Shown here piece by piece: positions 1 to 9,241 of a stretch of 36,242 bases of DNA. Source of the stretch: Candidatus Parcubacteria bacterium (GTDB taxonomy: Bacteria; Patescibacteriota; Patescibacteriia; UBA9934; GWF2-40-263); contig VGKU01000003.1 of NCBI GenBank assembly GCA_016882235.1, forward strand, positions 1 through 36,242. Reading direction: 5' to 3'. Numbering within the stretch: position 1 is the first letter of the stretch; each line of letters opens with the position of its first letter. A program made the position numbers and the translations under genes. The notes beneath the pieces were generated by a model. It saw nothing but the letters and a program-made list of their open reading frames with translations, did no database searches and was not told where the DNA came from.

Positions 1-15
1 GGGATCGGACGGAAG

Positions 16-654
16 ATGGATTGGCGGGCCGTTGTGCTCGAGCATCTGATCGATCAGCTGGAACACGAGTGCCGGATGATCCGACGCGCGGCGCAGGAAG
101 CGCTCAATGCCAACGACATCTTTGGCCCGACCCGGACGCCCAAGACGTTGCGAATGCGCGCCTTGCGGATGCACGAGTACGGCGCATTCCTGCGCGAGGT
201 GCGCGTGCGCACGTTCAGCCGCGCATTCACCCACGTAGCGGATGAGCTGGACGAAGTGAGCGACCTGCTCCATGCCGCGGCTGAAGGACGCGATCCAGAG
301 CCCATCAAGCGCGTGCCGCGTTTGCTGCGCAAGATCTACCGCTCCATGGCGCTTGCAGAAGTCCATTGGCGTCTGCAGGAGATCCTGCTTGTCGCCTCCG
401 ATCACGCGCACCGCCGCGTGCCGTTCTCGCCCGAACAGATCCGTCTGCTTTTGGGAGAATTGGAGGATGTGCTGCGTCATCTGACCGAGGCGGACAGTTT
501 GACAGGAGAACTGCTCGGAGAGGGATTCGTCACAGATATCCCGCTGGTCGTCAGCGGGAACATACGACTGGCGCGTATCTCCCTGCTGGATACCGGCGGG
601 GTGAACTTGCGGGCCTTCAAGGAGTATCTTGATAGGGCTTGCGCGCCGCTTTAG
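16..654 (+). CDS. hypothetical all-helical protein (212 aa)
   Basis: Complete ORF followed directly by a hairpin/poly-T; no family recognised. Confidence 0.65.
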   Translation: MDWRAVVLEHLIDQLEHECRMIRRAAQEALNANDIFGPTRTPKTLRMRALRMHEYGAFLREVRVRTFSRAFTHVADELDEVSDLLHAAAEGRDPEPIKRVPRLLRKIYRSMALAEVHWRLQEILLVASDHAHRRVPFSPEQIRLLLGELEDVLRHLTEADSLTGELLGEGFVTDIPLVVSGNIRLARISLLDTGGVNLRAFKEYLDRACAPL

Positions 655-678
655 CGACTCTTAGGGGTCGTTTTTTTT
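655..678 (+). terminator. intrinsic terminator after first ORF
   Basis: CGACTC-TTAG-GGGTCG stem followed by T8. Confidence 0.7.
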
Positions 679-699
679 CGTGCTACAATAGCTGCCACT

Positions 700-2742
700 A
701 TGGCCACGGGACGGATTGATTACCAACGAGCGCTCAATCAAGAACAGGTGTCGGTTGTGATGGACGGGGATGGGCCGGTCCTTGTGCTCGCCGGCGCCGG
801 ATCGGGCAAGACGCGCACGATTACCTATCGCGTGGCCTACTTGCTTGAGCAGGGCGTTTTACCCCAGGAGATTTTGTTGTTGACATTCACGAACAAGGCC
901 GCGCGCGAGATGCTTTCGCGCGTAGAGGGGCTGGTGGGCGCGGGCGTGCGGGGAATGTGGGGAGGAACATTCCATTCCGTTGCCGCGCGTTTGCTCCGCA
1001 TGTTTGCATCCGAGGCTGGTTATACCCGCGCCTTCACGATTTTGGACCAGGAAGACCAGCGTACGCTCATGAAGGTGTGTCTGAAAGAGCTCGCCGTAGA
1101 TACGACCGCGAAGCGTTTTCCTTCACCGACGAAACTTTGCGCGCTTTTCAGCTTTGCTCGTAATGCCAACCAACCGCTTCGCGATCTCATCGCAAAGCGA
1201 CATCCGCATCTGGCCGGCGAGGTTGGCGTGATTGAGCGCGCGGCCGAGGTCTATGAACTGCACAAACGGCAGGCCGATGCGATGGATTTTGATGATTTGC
1301 TGATCACCCTGCGGCGTTTGCTGACAGAGCAACCGGCAATTCAAGAGCGGCTTTCCAGCCAGTTCCGGTACGTGCTTGTAGACGAGTATCAAGATACGAA
1401 TGTCGTGCAGGCGGATCTCATCCGTTTGCTCTGTAACGTGCATCGCAATATCCTGGTCGTCGGGGACGACGCACAGTCCATTTATTCGTTCCGTGCCGCG
1501 CAACTCCAGAACATCCTTCGATTTCCAGAAACGTATCCGGGCGCGAAAACATTTCGTCTCACCACGAACTACCGTTCAACGCCGCAGATTTTGAATGTGG
1601 CGAACGAGTCCATCCGCAACAATGCGGACCAATTCAAAAAGACGCTTACGGCGGTGGCCGCGGATCAGGAGCGGCCACAAGTCGTGCCTTTGCCTGGCGC
1701 GCCGCAGGAGGCCCGGTACATTGCTTCTCGGGTGCTTGAATTGATTGAACAGGGCGCGGCGATGGGAGAAATCGCGGTGTTGTTTCGCGCCGCGTTCCAT
1801 TCGCAGGCGCTTGAATTTGAACTGATGAAGCAGAATATTCCATACGAGTATCGAGGCGGGTTAAAGTTTTTTGAACGCGCGCATGTGAAAGATGTGATTG
1901 CACACTTACGCATCCGGGCCAATCCAAAAGACGAGGCAGCCTGGATCCGCGTGTTGGGCCTTCAACAAGGCATCGGGCTGGCAACGGCGCAAAAGATTAT
2001 CGTTGGCGTGCGCAAAGCGGAACATTTGCGCGAAGTGTGCCAGGCGGATGTTTCGGCAGGAAAGCGCGCGGCAACCGGATGGGCGTCGCTGTGTTCCACC
2101 TTGTCAAAACTCGCGCAGGAAGAGCATCCATCCGATCTCATTCGCACCGTAATGGCCGGGGATTATCGAAGCTACTTAGAGGCGGAGTATCCGGATTTCA
2201 TCGATCGGTTGGAAGATCTTGAACAGTTCGCGCTGTTTGCGGAGTCGTCGGGTGATTTAGAGAATTTTTTGCAAGATGTATCGCTTACGGATGATTTCGG
2301 GGCGGTGCGGGAACGGGGAGCGCCGCAGGGGGAGCGCATCGTTCTCTCGACGATTCACCAGGCCAAAGGGCTTGAATGGAACACCGTGTTTGTGATGCAT
2401 ATGGTGGATGGGAAGTTCCCGAATCCGCGCGCATTTGAGGAAGAGGGCGGCCTTGAGGAAGAGCGGCGTTTGTTTTATGTGGCAACCACACGCGCGCGGC
2501 GCCGTCTTATTTTCAGTTATCCGTTGACAAGCGGCTACGAGACGGTTTTACTCCAGCAGCCGTCACTTTTTTTGCAGGAATTGCCCGACGCATTGTTTGA
2601 GCGCGTACGCGTAAAGCCATCTTCGCCTGTCTCGTCAAACAACGGCGAAGAGCGGACAATCGTTTTTGACGAGCTTGGAGAAACGGTTCCGTCTTCGCCG
2701 TCCCCGGTGAGGAGTTTTCTGCGTAACATTGAAGATTTATGA
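700..2742 (+). CDS. uvrD: UvrD/PcrA-type superfamily 1 DNA helicase
   Basis: Walker A LAGAGSGKTRTI, VDEYQDTN, GDDAQSIYSFRAA, TTNYRST, STIHQAKGLEW and YVATTRARRRL motifs. Confidence 0.95.
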   Translation: MATGRIDYQRALNQEQVSVVMDGDGPVLVLAGAGSGKTRTITYRVAYLLEQGVLPQEILLLTFTNKAAREMLSRVEGLVGAGVRGMWGGTFHSVAARLLRMFASEAGYTRAFTILDQEDQRTLMKVCLKELAVDTTAKRFPSPTKLCALFSFARNANQPLRDLIAKRHPHLAGEVGVIERAAEVYELHKRQADAMDFDDLLITLRRLLTEQPAIQERLSSQFRYVLVDEYQDTNVVQADLIRLLCNVHRNILVVGDDAQSIYSFRAAQLQNILRFPETYPGAKTFRLTTNYRSTPQILNVANESIRNNADQFKKTLTAVAADQERPQVVPLPGAPQEARYIASRVLELIEQGAAMGEIAVLFRAAFHSQALEFELMKQNIPYEYRGGLKFFERAHVKDVIAHLRIRANPKDEAAWIRVLGLQQGIGLATAQKIIVGVRKAEHLREVCQADVSAGKRAATGWASLCSTLSKLAQEEHPSDLIRTVMAGDYRSYLEAEYPDFIDRLEDLEQFALFAESSGDLENFLQDVSLTDDFGAVRERGAPQGERIVLSTIHQAKGLEWNTVFVMHMVDGKFPNPRAFEEEGGLEEERRLFYVATTRARRRLIFSYPLTSGYETVLLQQPSLFLQELPDALFERVRVKPSSPVSSNNGEERTIVFDELGETVPSSPSPVRSFLRNIEDL

Positions 2743-3284
2743 TGATGGATCCAGGGAGACGACGGGGAACCATGCTCGGAACCGGTGCAGTGGTCATCGG
2801 TTTGTTTGTGTTGTTTATCGTTGCTGTGGCGTGGTTTAGGCGACCTCAATCAACCGAAGTGAACAAGATTGGTTCCATTGCGGGCGTGTTGCGTCCCGAT
2901 CCAATTTCACAAGCGGTTCTCAACGGGGCGATTGATACAGAAGCAAAGACGGCGACGATCGCTTTGGTGGAGGGCGGGCGAACCGTCGGAGAAGCGCAAC
3001 GTGGGGAGAAGGATGGAAAGCCGTTTTACGAATTCAAAATAGCGTTGCCAGACATTGACCGAGAGGCGTGGTTCTATGAGGTATGGCTCGTGCGGCCACT
3101 TCCATACGGTTTTTTCTCGCTTGGCGAGATGGTTAGCAGCGAGGAGGCCGATTTTGTGCTGGAGTGGGAAGGCGAGGAGGGGAAAGAATACGCGGCATAT
3201 GTGGATGTGGTGGTTACGCGGCAGGAATACGGAGGGAGTCGGGATCCGCAGATGCATGTGGCAAAGGGTACATTTGGAAAGTGA
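2739..3284 (+). CDS. N-terminally membrane-anchored hypothetical protein
   Basis: Overlaps the uvrD stop (ATGATG); one N-terminal TM segment (VVIGLFVLFIVAVAWF) and a globular beta-rich domain. Confidence 0.75.
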   Translation: MMMDPGRRRGTMLGTGAVVIGLFVLFIVAVAWFRRPQSTEVNKIGSIAGVLRPDPISQAVLNGAIDTEAKTATIALVEGGRTVGEAQRGEKDGKPFYEFKIALPDIDREAWFYEVWLVRPLPYGFFSLGEMVSSEEADFVLEWEGEEGKEYAAYVDVVVTRQEYGGSRDPQMHVAKGTFGK

Positions 3285-3285
3285 T

Positions 3286-4554
3286 TCAGAGTTCGTGGTC
3301 AAAATGGAAACCGCTGGAGCGCGGTTTTATGATTGTGTGCAGGGCAGCCGCCCGGCTCCATACCTGACTTCCGTAACGGGTTTGGAGATGATCAAGCGCA
3401 TGGGTGAGGCGGGTAAGTTTTTGTTCTTTGAGAAACAGGGAGGGGTTTGGCCGACCGTATTGCAGATCAGCGGCGCTGATTCCCACCAGACGAATTGGGT
3501 CCGTAAAATCGGCGAGGTTACGGATAATGCTCCAGGCGTTTTTGAACAAGGTCATCCCGTCCGATGTCCCTTCACGGAACGCGCGTTGCTGGCCCGCTCC
3601 GGAGAAGTCTGCAAATCGGACAAACGCCGAAACCCGGCGGGCGATCAGTCCATCGCGCCGCAGACGCCAGGCCACCTTATCGCACAGGCACAACAGGTAT
3701 CGTTTTACCTCGCGCGGATCGTCCGTGTCGCGCGGGAGGGTGTAGGAATGGCCTACGGATTTGGGCGTGGTCGGCGTCATGCTTTTTTCAATGGAAGAGA
3801 TGATCGTCGAGCTGTCACGCCCGAATGCGGCCTCACGGAGCCACAGGCCGTATCGGCCAAACGCCTCTTCTAGTTTCGCGCGAGGGAACGTGCGCAGTTG
3901 CGCAAAATTTGTGATTCCAAGCACGTGGAGCCGGCGCTCTATGCGTGGGCCGATGCCGCATAAATCCTGCAGGTCACGCGTATCTATGAAGGGGAGCGTC
4001 TCGTCTGGAAGAACGATGGTGAGGCCGTTTGGTTTGACACTCTCTCCCGCAAGTTTGGCCATCACTTTACTCCCGGCGATACCGATGGAGGCGGTGATGC
4101 GTTCTCCACACTGATCGCGCAGACACTCACGGATCGCCAGCGCGATACACGCGGCGCCAAGATAATCCTGTGCTGTTTCTGTGACGTCTAAAAAACTTTC
4201 GTCCACACTGAACGGTTCGACACGATGCGTGAAACCCCGGTAGATTGCATTGAACCGGTGCATGATATCCGAATATTTTTCCGGATCCCCTGGATACAGG
4301 ATGAGTGATGGACAGATGCGCTTGGCTTCCCATGTAGACATCGCTGTTTTGACTCCGAGTTTTTTCGCCTCCCTGGACGCAGTGGCGATAACACTGCGCG
4401 GTATTGGGTTGTGTGGACTCCATCTGTGTGTTTCGTTGTCATCGCGTTTGCCGGTGATGCCGATTGGTTTGCCGCGCAAAAACGGGTTCGCTTGCTGTTC
4501 CACGCTCGCGAAATAAGAATTCATGTCAATGTGGAGGTAGATGCGATTAGCCAT
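3286..4554 (-). CDS. dinB: DNA polymerase IV (Y-family)
   Basis: YLHIDMNSYFASVEQ, YSVDE-like SVDESFLDVT, GIAGSKVMAKLAGE; start at MANRIYLHID preferred over the ORF-track start at 4584. Confidence 0.95.
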   Translation of the reverse strand: MANRIYLHIDMNSYFASVEQQANPFLRGKPIGITGKRDDNETHRWSPHNPIPRSVIATASREAKKLGVKTAMSTWEAKRICPSLILYPGDPEKYSDIMHRFNAIYRGFTHRVEPFSVDESFLDVTETAQDYLGAACIALAIRECLRDQCGERITASIGIAGSKVMAKLAGESVKPNGLTIVLPDETLPFIDTRDLQDLCGIGPRIERRLHVLGITNFAQLRTFPRAKLEEAFGRYGLWLREAAFGRDSSTIISSIEKSMTPTTPKSVGHSYTLPRDTDDPREVKRYLLCLCDKVAWRLRRDGLIARRVSAFVRFADFSGAGQQRAFREGTSDGMTLFKNAWSIIRNLADFTDPIRLVGISAADLQYGRPNPSLFLKEQKLTRLTHALDHLQTRYGSQVWSRAAALHTIIKPRSSGFHFDHEL

Positions 4555-4795
4555 CGGTATAGAGTTCCACGAGGTGCCATTCAAGGTTTTCCGGGTCTAG
4601 TTTGAGCTTGAAGAAATTAGTGTGATCGGACACGGAGAAATAGAAAATACGTTTTTGTCCTTCGCGCGCGCTATGAACAAGGTTGACGCGCTCAATCTCA
4701 TAGTCGCGGGTATTCCAACGCATGCGACGGGGAAGGACGCGGTTGTCGCGGAAGGCCACAAGAACATCAATAGGATCGTGGAGGAATTCGTGCAT
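4547..4795 (-). CDS. small DUF6504-like protein of the dinB cassette
   Basis: 82 aa, overlaps the dinB start; layout (H-EFL-DPI-V...R..P....W....Y.IERV....) resembles DinB/ImuB-associated DUF6504 proteins. Family call from memory. Confidence 0.6.
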   Translation of the reverse strand: MHEFLHDPIDVLVAFRDNRVLPRRMRWNTRDYEIERVNLVHSAREGQKRIFYFSVSDHTNFFKLKLDPENLEWHLVELYTDG

Positions 4796-4813
4796 AGAAG
4801 AGGGCTGAAAGGG

Positions 4814-4978
4814 CTAGGAGGCAACAGAACGTGTGAAGAGTCCTCGGATAGACTGTTTGAGGCGGCGGCGGCTGGCGTACAGGCGCAGGATTTGTTTGAA
4901 ATTAAGCAGATGTCGGCTGCGTCGCTGTGGCAGGAAGGAAACAGTCAGATTGTAGAACCGAAGGGTCGTGGTAGACAT
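4814..4978 (-). CDS. 54-aa Arg-rich small protein (not in ORF track)
   Basis: Hand-translated: MSTTTLRFYNLTVSFLPQRRSRHLLNFKQILRLYASRRRLKQSIRGLFTRSVAS*. Fills the gap between lexA and the DUF6504-like gene in the same direction. Confidence 0.45.
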   Translation of the reverse strand: MSTTTLRFYNLTVSFLPQRRSRHLLNFKQILRLYASRRRLKQSIRGLFTRSVAS

Positions 4979-5017
4979 AGAGAAAGAGGGTTATGTACAA
5001 TACAAAAGCCGCCGTAC

Positions 5018-5029
5018 GCGAACGGATAC
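5018..5029 (-). promoter_or_regulatory. candidate LexA-type motif GTATCCGTTCGC upstream of the dinB cassette
   Basis: 11/12 match to GTATCTGTTCGC at 5783-5794 in the lexA operator region; overlaps inverted repeat AACGGA-TACG-TCCGTT (5021-5036). Confidence 0.35.
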
Positions 5030-5141
5030 GTCCGTTGGCGTGCCGAGTGGTTTCCAAAGCGTTGCGCTGTCTTGCCGGACGAGCAACGCTTTTAACTTTG
5101 TCGTGTGATCCCTTGCACGACAAAGCTCTTGTTTGGATGTC

Positions 5142-5756
5142 CTACACCGGCTGGAATTTGCGTATGACGGCTCGAACCACACCTTGGATGATGCAATCTT
5201 TCACGTAAATTGGATCCATGGTGCTGTTCGCAGGTTGGAGGCGTATACTGCTTTTCTCCCGATAAAACCGTTTCAAGGTGGCATACGCGTTATCTAAGAG
5301 GGCGACAACCACTTCGCCATTTCTGGGCGAAGGGTTGCGTTCAATCACGACAAAGTCGCCGTCGAGAATCCCGTCTTCAATCATGGAGCGGCCCCGTACC
5401 TTGAGGACATAAGAATTGGATCCATCCAGAACGAATGTCGCGGGAATCGCCATTGTTTCATTATCCTGCACCGCTTCAATAGGCGCGCCGGCTGTGATAA
5501 GCCCTAGCAGAGGCAACAACACAGCGGGTTCACTTTTTGCGGCCCCAACAAGTTCAATGGAGCGCGCCTCGCCTTCATCACCGATGGAAACCATTCCTTT
5601 TTCCACAAGGGATTGCACATGCGCGTGCACGGTGGCAGGGGAGGAGAGGCCGAAGTGGTCGCCGATTTCGCGATAGGACGGTGCGTACCCATACTCTTTT
5701 ATATGCGAGCGGATGAAATCAAGCACTTCGGATTGTTTTTTGGTGAGTGGGGGCAT
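5142..5756 (-). CDS. lexA: LexA repressor
   Basis: N-terminal wHTH (SEVLDFIRSHIKEYGYAPSYREIGDHFGLSSPATVHAHVQSL), Ala-Gly cleavage site in LITAGAP, GRSM Ser, and catalytic Lys context ATLKRF. Confidence 0.95.
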   Translation of the reverse strand: MPPLTKKQSEVLDFIRSHIKEYGYAPSYREIGDHFGLSSPATVHAHVQSLVEKGMVSIGDEGEARSIELVGAAKSEPAVLLPLLGLITAGAPIEAVQDNETMAIPATFVLDGSNSYVLKVRGRSMIEDGILDGDFVVIERNPSPRNGEVVVALLDNAYATLKRFYREKSSIRLQPANSTMDPIYVKDCIIQGVVRAVIRKFQPV

Positions 5757-5776
5757 AGGAAGTTCATGACGTTAAC

Positions 5777-5820
5777 TGTTCGGTATCTGTTCGCATGATA
5801 GACCGAACAAAAAACGAACG
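5777..5820. promoter_or_regulatory. symmetric four-half-site operator between lexA and metK (putative LexA box)
   Basis: TGTTCG (5777), TGTTCG (5788), CGAACA (5804), CGAACG (5815): two tandem half-sites mirrored about 5798.5. Confidence 0.55.
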
Positions 5821-5869
5821 CAAGGGGTGAGGTGTGGATAAGTATGGTTGTGGTACGCTTTGCATCGCT

Positions 5870-6940
5870 ATGCTCAAAATCGTTGAATCCGTGACCATAG
5901 GACAGCCGGACAAAGTCTGCGATCTCATCGCCGATACCATTGTGGATGAGTACATCCGTCGTGACCCCAACAGCCGCGTGGATCTCCATGTCTTTGGTTC
6001 CCATGGCATGCTGATGGTCGGTGGCGAAGTGCAATCCACGGCTGATTTTGACGTCAGCGCGCTCGCCAAAAAAACCTACATGAGCATCGGTTATCCCGAC
6101 GACATGGAAGTATTTGTGAATGTGGAGGCGCCGTCTGAAGAGATGCGCGGAGTGACAACCGGCGTGATGGACATGGCGGTCATCAACGGTTACGCGACGA
6201 GCGAGACGCGCGAGCGCCTGCCGCGTGCTGTCGTGTTCGCACACGCGCTTGCGCGACGGTTGGACGATCTGCGCAAGACCGACCCGGCGTTTTCTTGGAT
6301 GAAGCCGGATGGCAAAGTGCAGGTGGCGATGCGGGGGGAGCGCGTGGAGGCGGTGACGATTCTGTGCGGCCATCATGTGAGCATCAGCGAGCGCGACGCG
6401 CGGACGGCTCTTTTGGAACGCTTGGTCATCCCGACCGTCGGCGAACAGGGTGTGCAGATGTATATCAATCCGATCGGATCCTTCACGGTCTGCGGGTTTC
6501 GCGCGGATTCCGGCGCGTCCGGACGCAAGGTGAGTGTGGATACCTACGGCGGGCTTATCCCTCACGGCGATAAGGCACTCTGCGGCAAAGACCCGATGCG
6601 CGCCGAGCGTTCCGGGGCGTACTTGGCGCGCGTTGCGGCGCGATCGCTTGTGGATGGGGGACTGTGCGCGTCTGCGCTCGTCAGCGTTGCCTACACCATG
6701 GGCCGCGCCGAGCCCATTCATGTGAGTGCGGTCGGGACGGGGGAGAAGTCGCGCGGTTCTAAAATGGATCTGTCGGCCGTCGTGAAAAAGCAGTTTGATT
6801 TTCGTCCCGCCGCGATTGTTGAGCGTTTGGATCTTCTGCGGCCGATCTACGCGCAGACCGCGGCATACGGTTGTTTCGGCCGTGAAGGATTACCGTGGGA
6901 AACGGTTTTGCACGTGGATAAAAATATTGGTACACTGTGA
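5870..6940 (+). CDS. metK: divergent S-adenosylmethionine synthetase (MAT) homologue
   Basis: ESVTIGQPDKVCDLIADTIVDE, GMLMVGGEV, NGYATSET, GRKVSVDTYGG, GKDPMRAERSGAY and TAAYGCFGRE match MetK blocks. Confidence 0.85.
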   Translation: MLKIVESVTIGQPDKVCDLIADTIVDEYIRRDPNSRVDLHVFGSHGMLMVGGEVQSTADFDVSALAKKTYMSIGYPDDMEVFVNVEAPSEEMRGVTTGVMDMAVINGYATSETRERLPRAVVFAHALARRLDDLRKTDPAFSWMKPDGKVQVAMRGERVEAVTILCGHHVSISERDARTALLERLVIPTVGEQGVQMYINPIGSFTVCGFRADSGASGRKVSVDTYGGLIPHGDKALCGKDPMRAERSGAYLARVAARSLVDGGLCASALVSVAYTMGRAEPIHVSAVGTGEKSRGSKMDLSAVVKKQFDFRPAAIVERLDLLRPIYAQTAAYGCFGREGLPWETVLHVDKNIGTL

Positions 6941-6972
6941 ATAATCATTTTATTCACTTCGTCCTTTTGCCT

Positions 6973-7374
6973 ATGCCAGCCAAAACAAAAAAAGAACCGG
7001 TGCCCACCAAAACAAAAAAAGAACCGGTCAAAAAGAACGCGTCCGCAAAAGTCAAAACGAAAGTAAAAAAAGCTCCTGCGAAAAAAACGAAAGCGAAATC
7101 TTCCGCGCCGGTGCTTGCCGTGATGGTGCATGAGCACGAGGAAACGCAAGAGCAAGAGGCCCCCATCACCCCTGTCGAAAAAATCATCCACCGTTTTGAA
7201 AAGCGTTTCGTGTTTGTGCCGAGCTGTCACAACTGCGAGCACATGCCCATGCGAATCAACCGGCTGGTGGCGCTGATGACCGTCTTGGTCGCCGTGCTCT
7301 CGGGCCTCGTGATCGCCCAAACGCAATCCGTTGATCTCACACAATTGTTATTCGCGCTCGCGCACTCCTCGTAA
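6973..7374 (+). CDS. Lys/Ala/Pro-rich N-terminus plus single TM protein
   Basis: Repeated TKKEPV tract, then a C-terminal TM segment (LVALMTVLVAVLSGLVIA); start at MPAKTKK. Confidence 0.65.
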   Translation: MPAKTKKEPVPTKTKKEPVKKNASAKVKTKVKKAPAKKTKAKSSAPVLAVMVHEHEETQEQEAPITPVEKIIHRFEKRFVFVPSCHNCEHMPMRINRLVALMTVLVAVLSGLVIAQTQSVDLTQLLFALAHSS

Positions 7375-7375
7375 T

Positions 7376-7975
7376 ATGAAACGGAAGTTCTGGATCCTCC
7401 TTGGGGGACTCGTGCTGGTTGGCGCCGGATGTACGGCAACGCCGAAAGTACCAGATGAGCTCTCTCTGACGTTTGAAGAACCTATGGCCGAACCGCAATC
7501 GAAGACATGGGAATTCCCGGGTGTCCTCTCCGCTGAAGAAATTAAGGGCAAGCAGGTTCGGGTCAAAACAGCAAAAGGTGAAATCGTCTTTGAATTATTT
7601 GCCGATACGGCGCCGAAAACCGTTTCTAATTTCGTGTATCTGGCGGCGGGAGGGTATTACAATGGGTTGATGTTTCACCGCCGCGAGGAGGGGTTTGTGA
7701 TCCAGGGCGGCGATCCCATAGGGAATGGCACGGGCGGGCCTGGGTACACTTTTGAGGATGAGTTGAAGGATGGCTATGCGTACGAGCGCGGGATCGTGGC
7801 GATGGCCAACCGCGGCCCTCATACAAACGGTTCGCAGTTTTTCATCATGCTTGGTGATGTCCCTCTGCCGAAGTTATACTCCATTTTCGGGCGCGTGACC
7901 CAGGGGATAGAGGTGGTGGATCAGTTGCAGATCGGGGATGTGATGGAGGCGGTCCTGATTGAAGCTCGTTCCTAA
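7376..7975 (+). CDS. cyclophilin-type peptidyl-prolyl cis-trans isomerase, lipoprotein
   Basis: Lipobox-like LVLVGAGC; FELFADTAPKTVSNFVYLA, FHRREEGFVIQGGDP, GSQFFIML. Confidence 0.92.
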   Translation: MKRKFWILLGGLVLVGAGCTATPKVPDELSLTFEEPMAEPQSKTWEFPGVLSAEEIKGKQVRVKTAKGEIVFELFADTAPKTVSNFVYLAAGGYYNGLMFHRREEGFVIQGGDPIGNGTGGPGYTFEDELKDGYAYERGIVAMANRGPHTNGSQFFIMLGDVPLPKLYSIFGRVTQGIEVVDQLQIGDVMEAVLIEARS

Positions 7976-7993
7976 TTTAGATACAGTAGGGGA

Positions 7994-9181
7994 ATGCAAC
8001 TCCCCGTGTTCAACACATTGGCAAAACACAGGTGGCATGTCCTGCTTCCTGTGTTTTTGGTTCTTGCGTTGGCATCGGCTTTTGTCATCCTCACATCAAC
8101 CACATGGGTCGACGAATCCCAAAAGGGTTCTTCGCCCATCCAAAGCGGGGATCCCCATGAGACAGAGATGACACCCATTGCGCATACGCCTCTTCCTGAC
8201 GAAGTCCGTGGCTTCTATTGGACGGCCGTGACCGCCGGATCACCGCGCGGGGATGAACTTTTATTGTCTCTCAAGGAGTCCGGTCTCAACACGGTCGTGA
8301 TTGATTTGAAAATGGATAACGGGCAGGTCGCGTTTGTGCCGCGCGACGAGGCGATCGAACCCTATGTGCAAGCGGGGCCGGCCATCGGCGATCTGGACGC
8401 GCTCCTCGTGAAACTGTACGACGCGGGGGTGTATCGCATCGCCCGCATCCCGGTGATGCGCGACGCAACGTTTGCGCGCGCACATCCATCGTTTGCTCTG
8501 CACGCGCAGGACGGGGCATTGTGGCAGGACAACATCGGGTCGCTCTGGGTGGATCCCGCTTCTGTGGAAGTGGCGGATTACGCGATTGCGCTTGCGCGCG
8601 AGGCATACGCGCGCGGGTTTGACGAGGTGCAGTTTGATTATGTGCGGTTTGCTTCCGACGGGGCCGTGGACGAGATCGTCTACCCGGTCTACGACGGAGA
8701 GGAGACGAAGGTCGCGGTGCTCCAGCGGTTTTTTGCGCGCGTCGGGAGCGCGATGCGCGACAAGGGGATCCCGGTGTCATTTGATCTGTTTGGGATAACC
8801 TTTTGGTCGTTTGACGACTTCCATATCGGCCAACGGCTTGTGGATGTTTTGCCGTATACGCAGTGGGTCTCGCCGATGGTCTATCCATCGCACTATCCCG
8901 ATGGGTTTGAAGGGTTTGCCAATCCGGCCGAAGCGCCCTATGAGATTGTGCGGCGGTCGCTGGAGGAAGGGACGCGGTTGATGCGCGGGTTTTGGTCCGG
9001 GTCGGAGGCGGAACTGCGTGCGAAATGGCGCCCATGGTTACAGGATTTTGATATCGGTGCGGTGTATACCGCCGATCTGATTGAAGCGCAGATTCAAGCA
9101 GTCCGCGACGCCGGTGCATCCGGCTGGATTCTCTGGAACGCCCGCAATGTCTACGAACAGGCAAATTATTTAGGAACGTGA
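7994..9181 (+). CDS. putative glycoside hydrolase (DUF4015 family)
   Basis: GFYWTA...LNTVVIDLKMDNGQVAF, GFDEVQFDYVRFASDG, SPMVYPSHYPDGF motifs; N-terminal TM. Confidence 0.88.
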   Translation: MQLPVFNTLAKHRWHVLLPVFLVLALASAFVILTSTTWVDESQKGSSPIQSGDPHETEMTPIAHTPLPDEVRGFYWTAVTAGSPRGDELLLSLKESGLNTVVIDLKMDNGQVAFVPRDEAIEPYVQAGPAIGDLDALLVKLYDAGVYRIARIPVMRDATFARAHPSFALHAQDGALWQDNIGSLWVDPASVEVADYAIALAREAYARGFDEVQFDYVRFASDGAVDEIVYPVYDGEETKVAVLQRFFARVGSAMRDKGIPVSFDLFGITFWSFDDFHIGQRLVDVLPYTQWVSPMVYPSHYPDGFEGFANPAEAPYEIVRRSLEEGTRLMRGFWSGSEAELRAKWRPWLQDFDIGAVYTADLIEAQIQAVRDAGASGWILWNARNVYEQANYLGT

Positions 9182-9209
9182 TGAGGGGGTTCAGGCTTGT
9201 TTGGATAGG

Positions 9210-9233
9210 AAAAACGGGGGTGACCCCGTTTTT
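9210..9233. terminator. bidirectional terminator between convergent genes
   Basis: AAAAACGGGG-GTGA-CCCCGTTTTT perfect stem. Confidence 0.85.
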
Positions 9234-9241
9234 CGGTTTGC

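Noticed and set aside
3055-3873. 272-aa plus-strand ORF
   Set aside because: Antisense to dinB and out of frame with the preceding membrane protein gene.
5699-6721. 340-aa minus-strand ORF opposite metK and overlapping lexA
   Set aside because: Antisense to strong MetK motifs and overlaps the lexA start; no recognisable domain.
8286-9164. 292-aa minus-strand ORF
   Set aside because: Antisense of the DUF4015 gene; Arg/Pro-rich composition.
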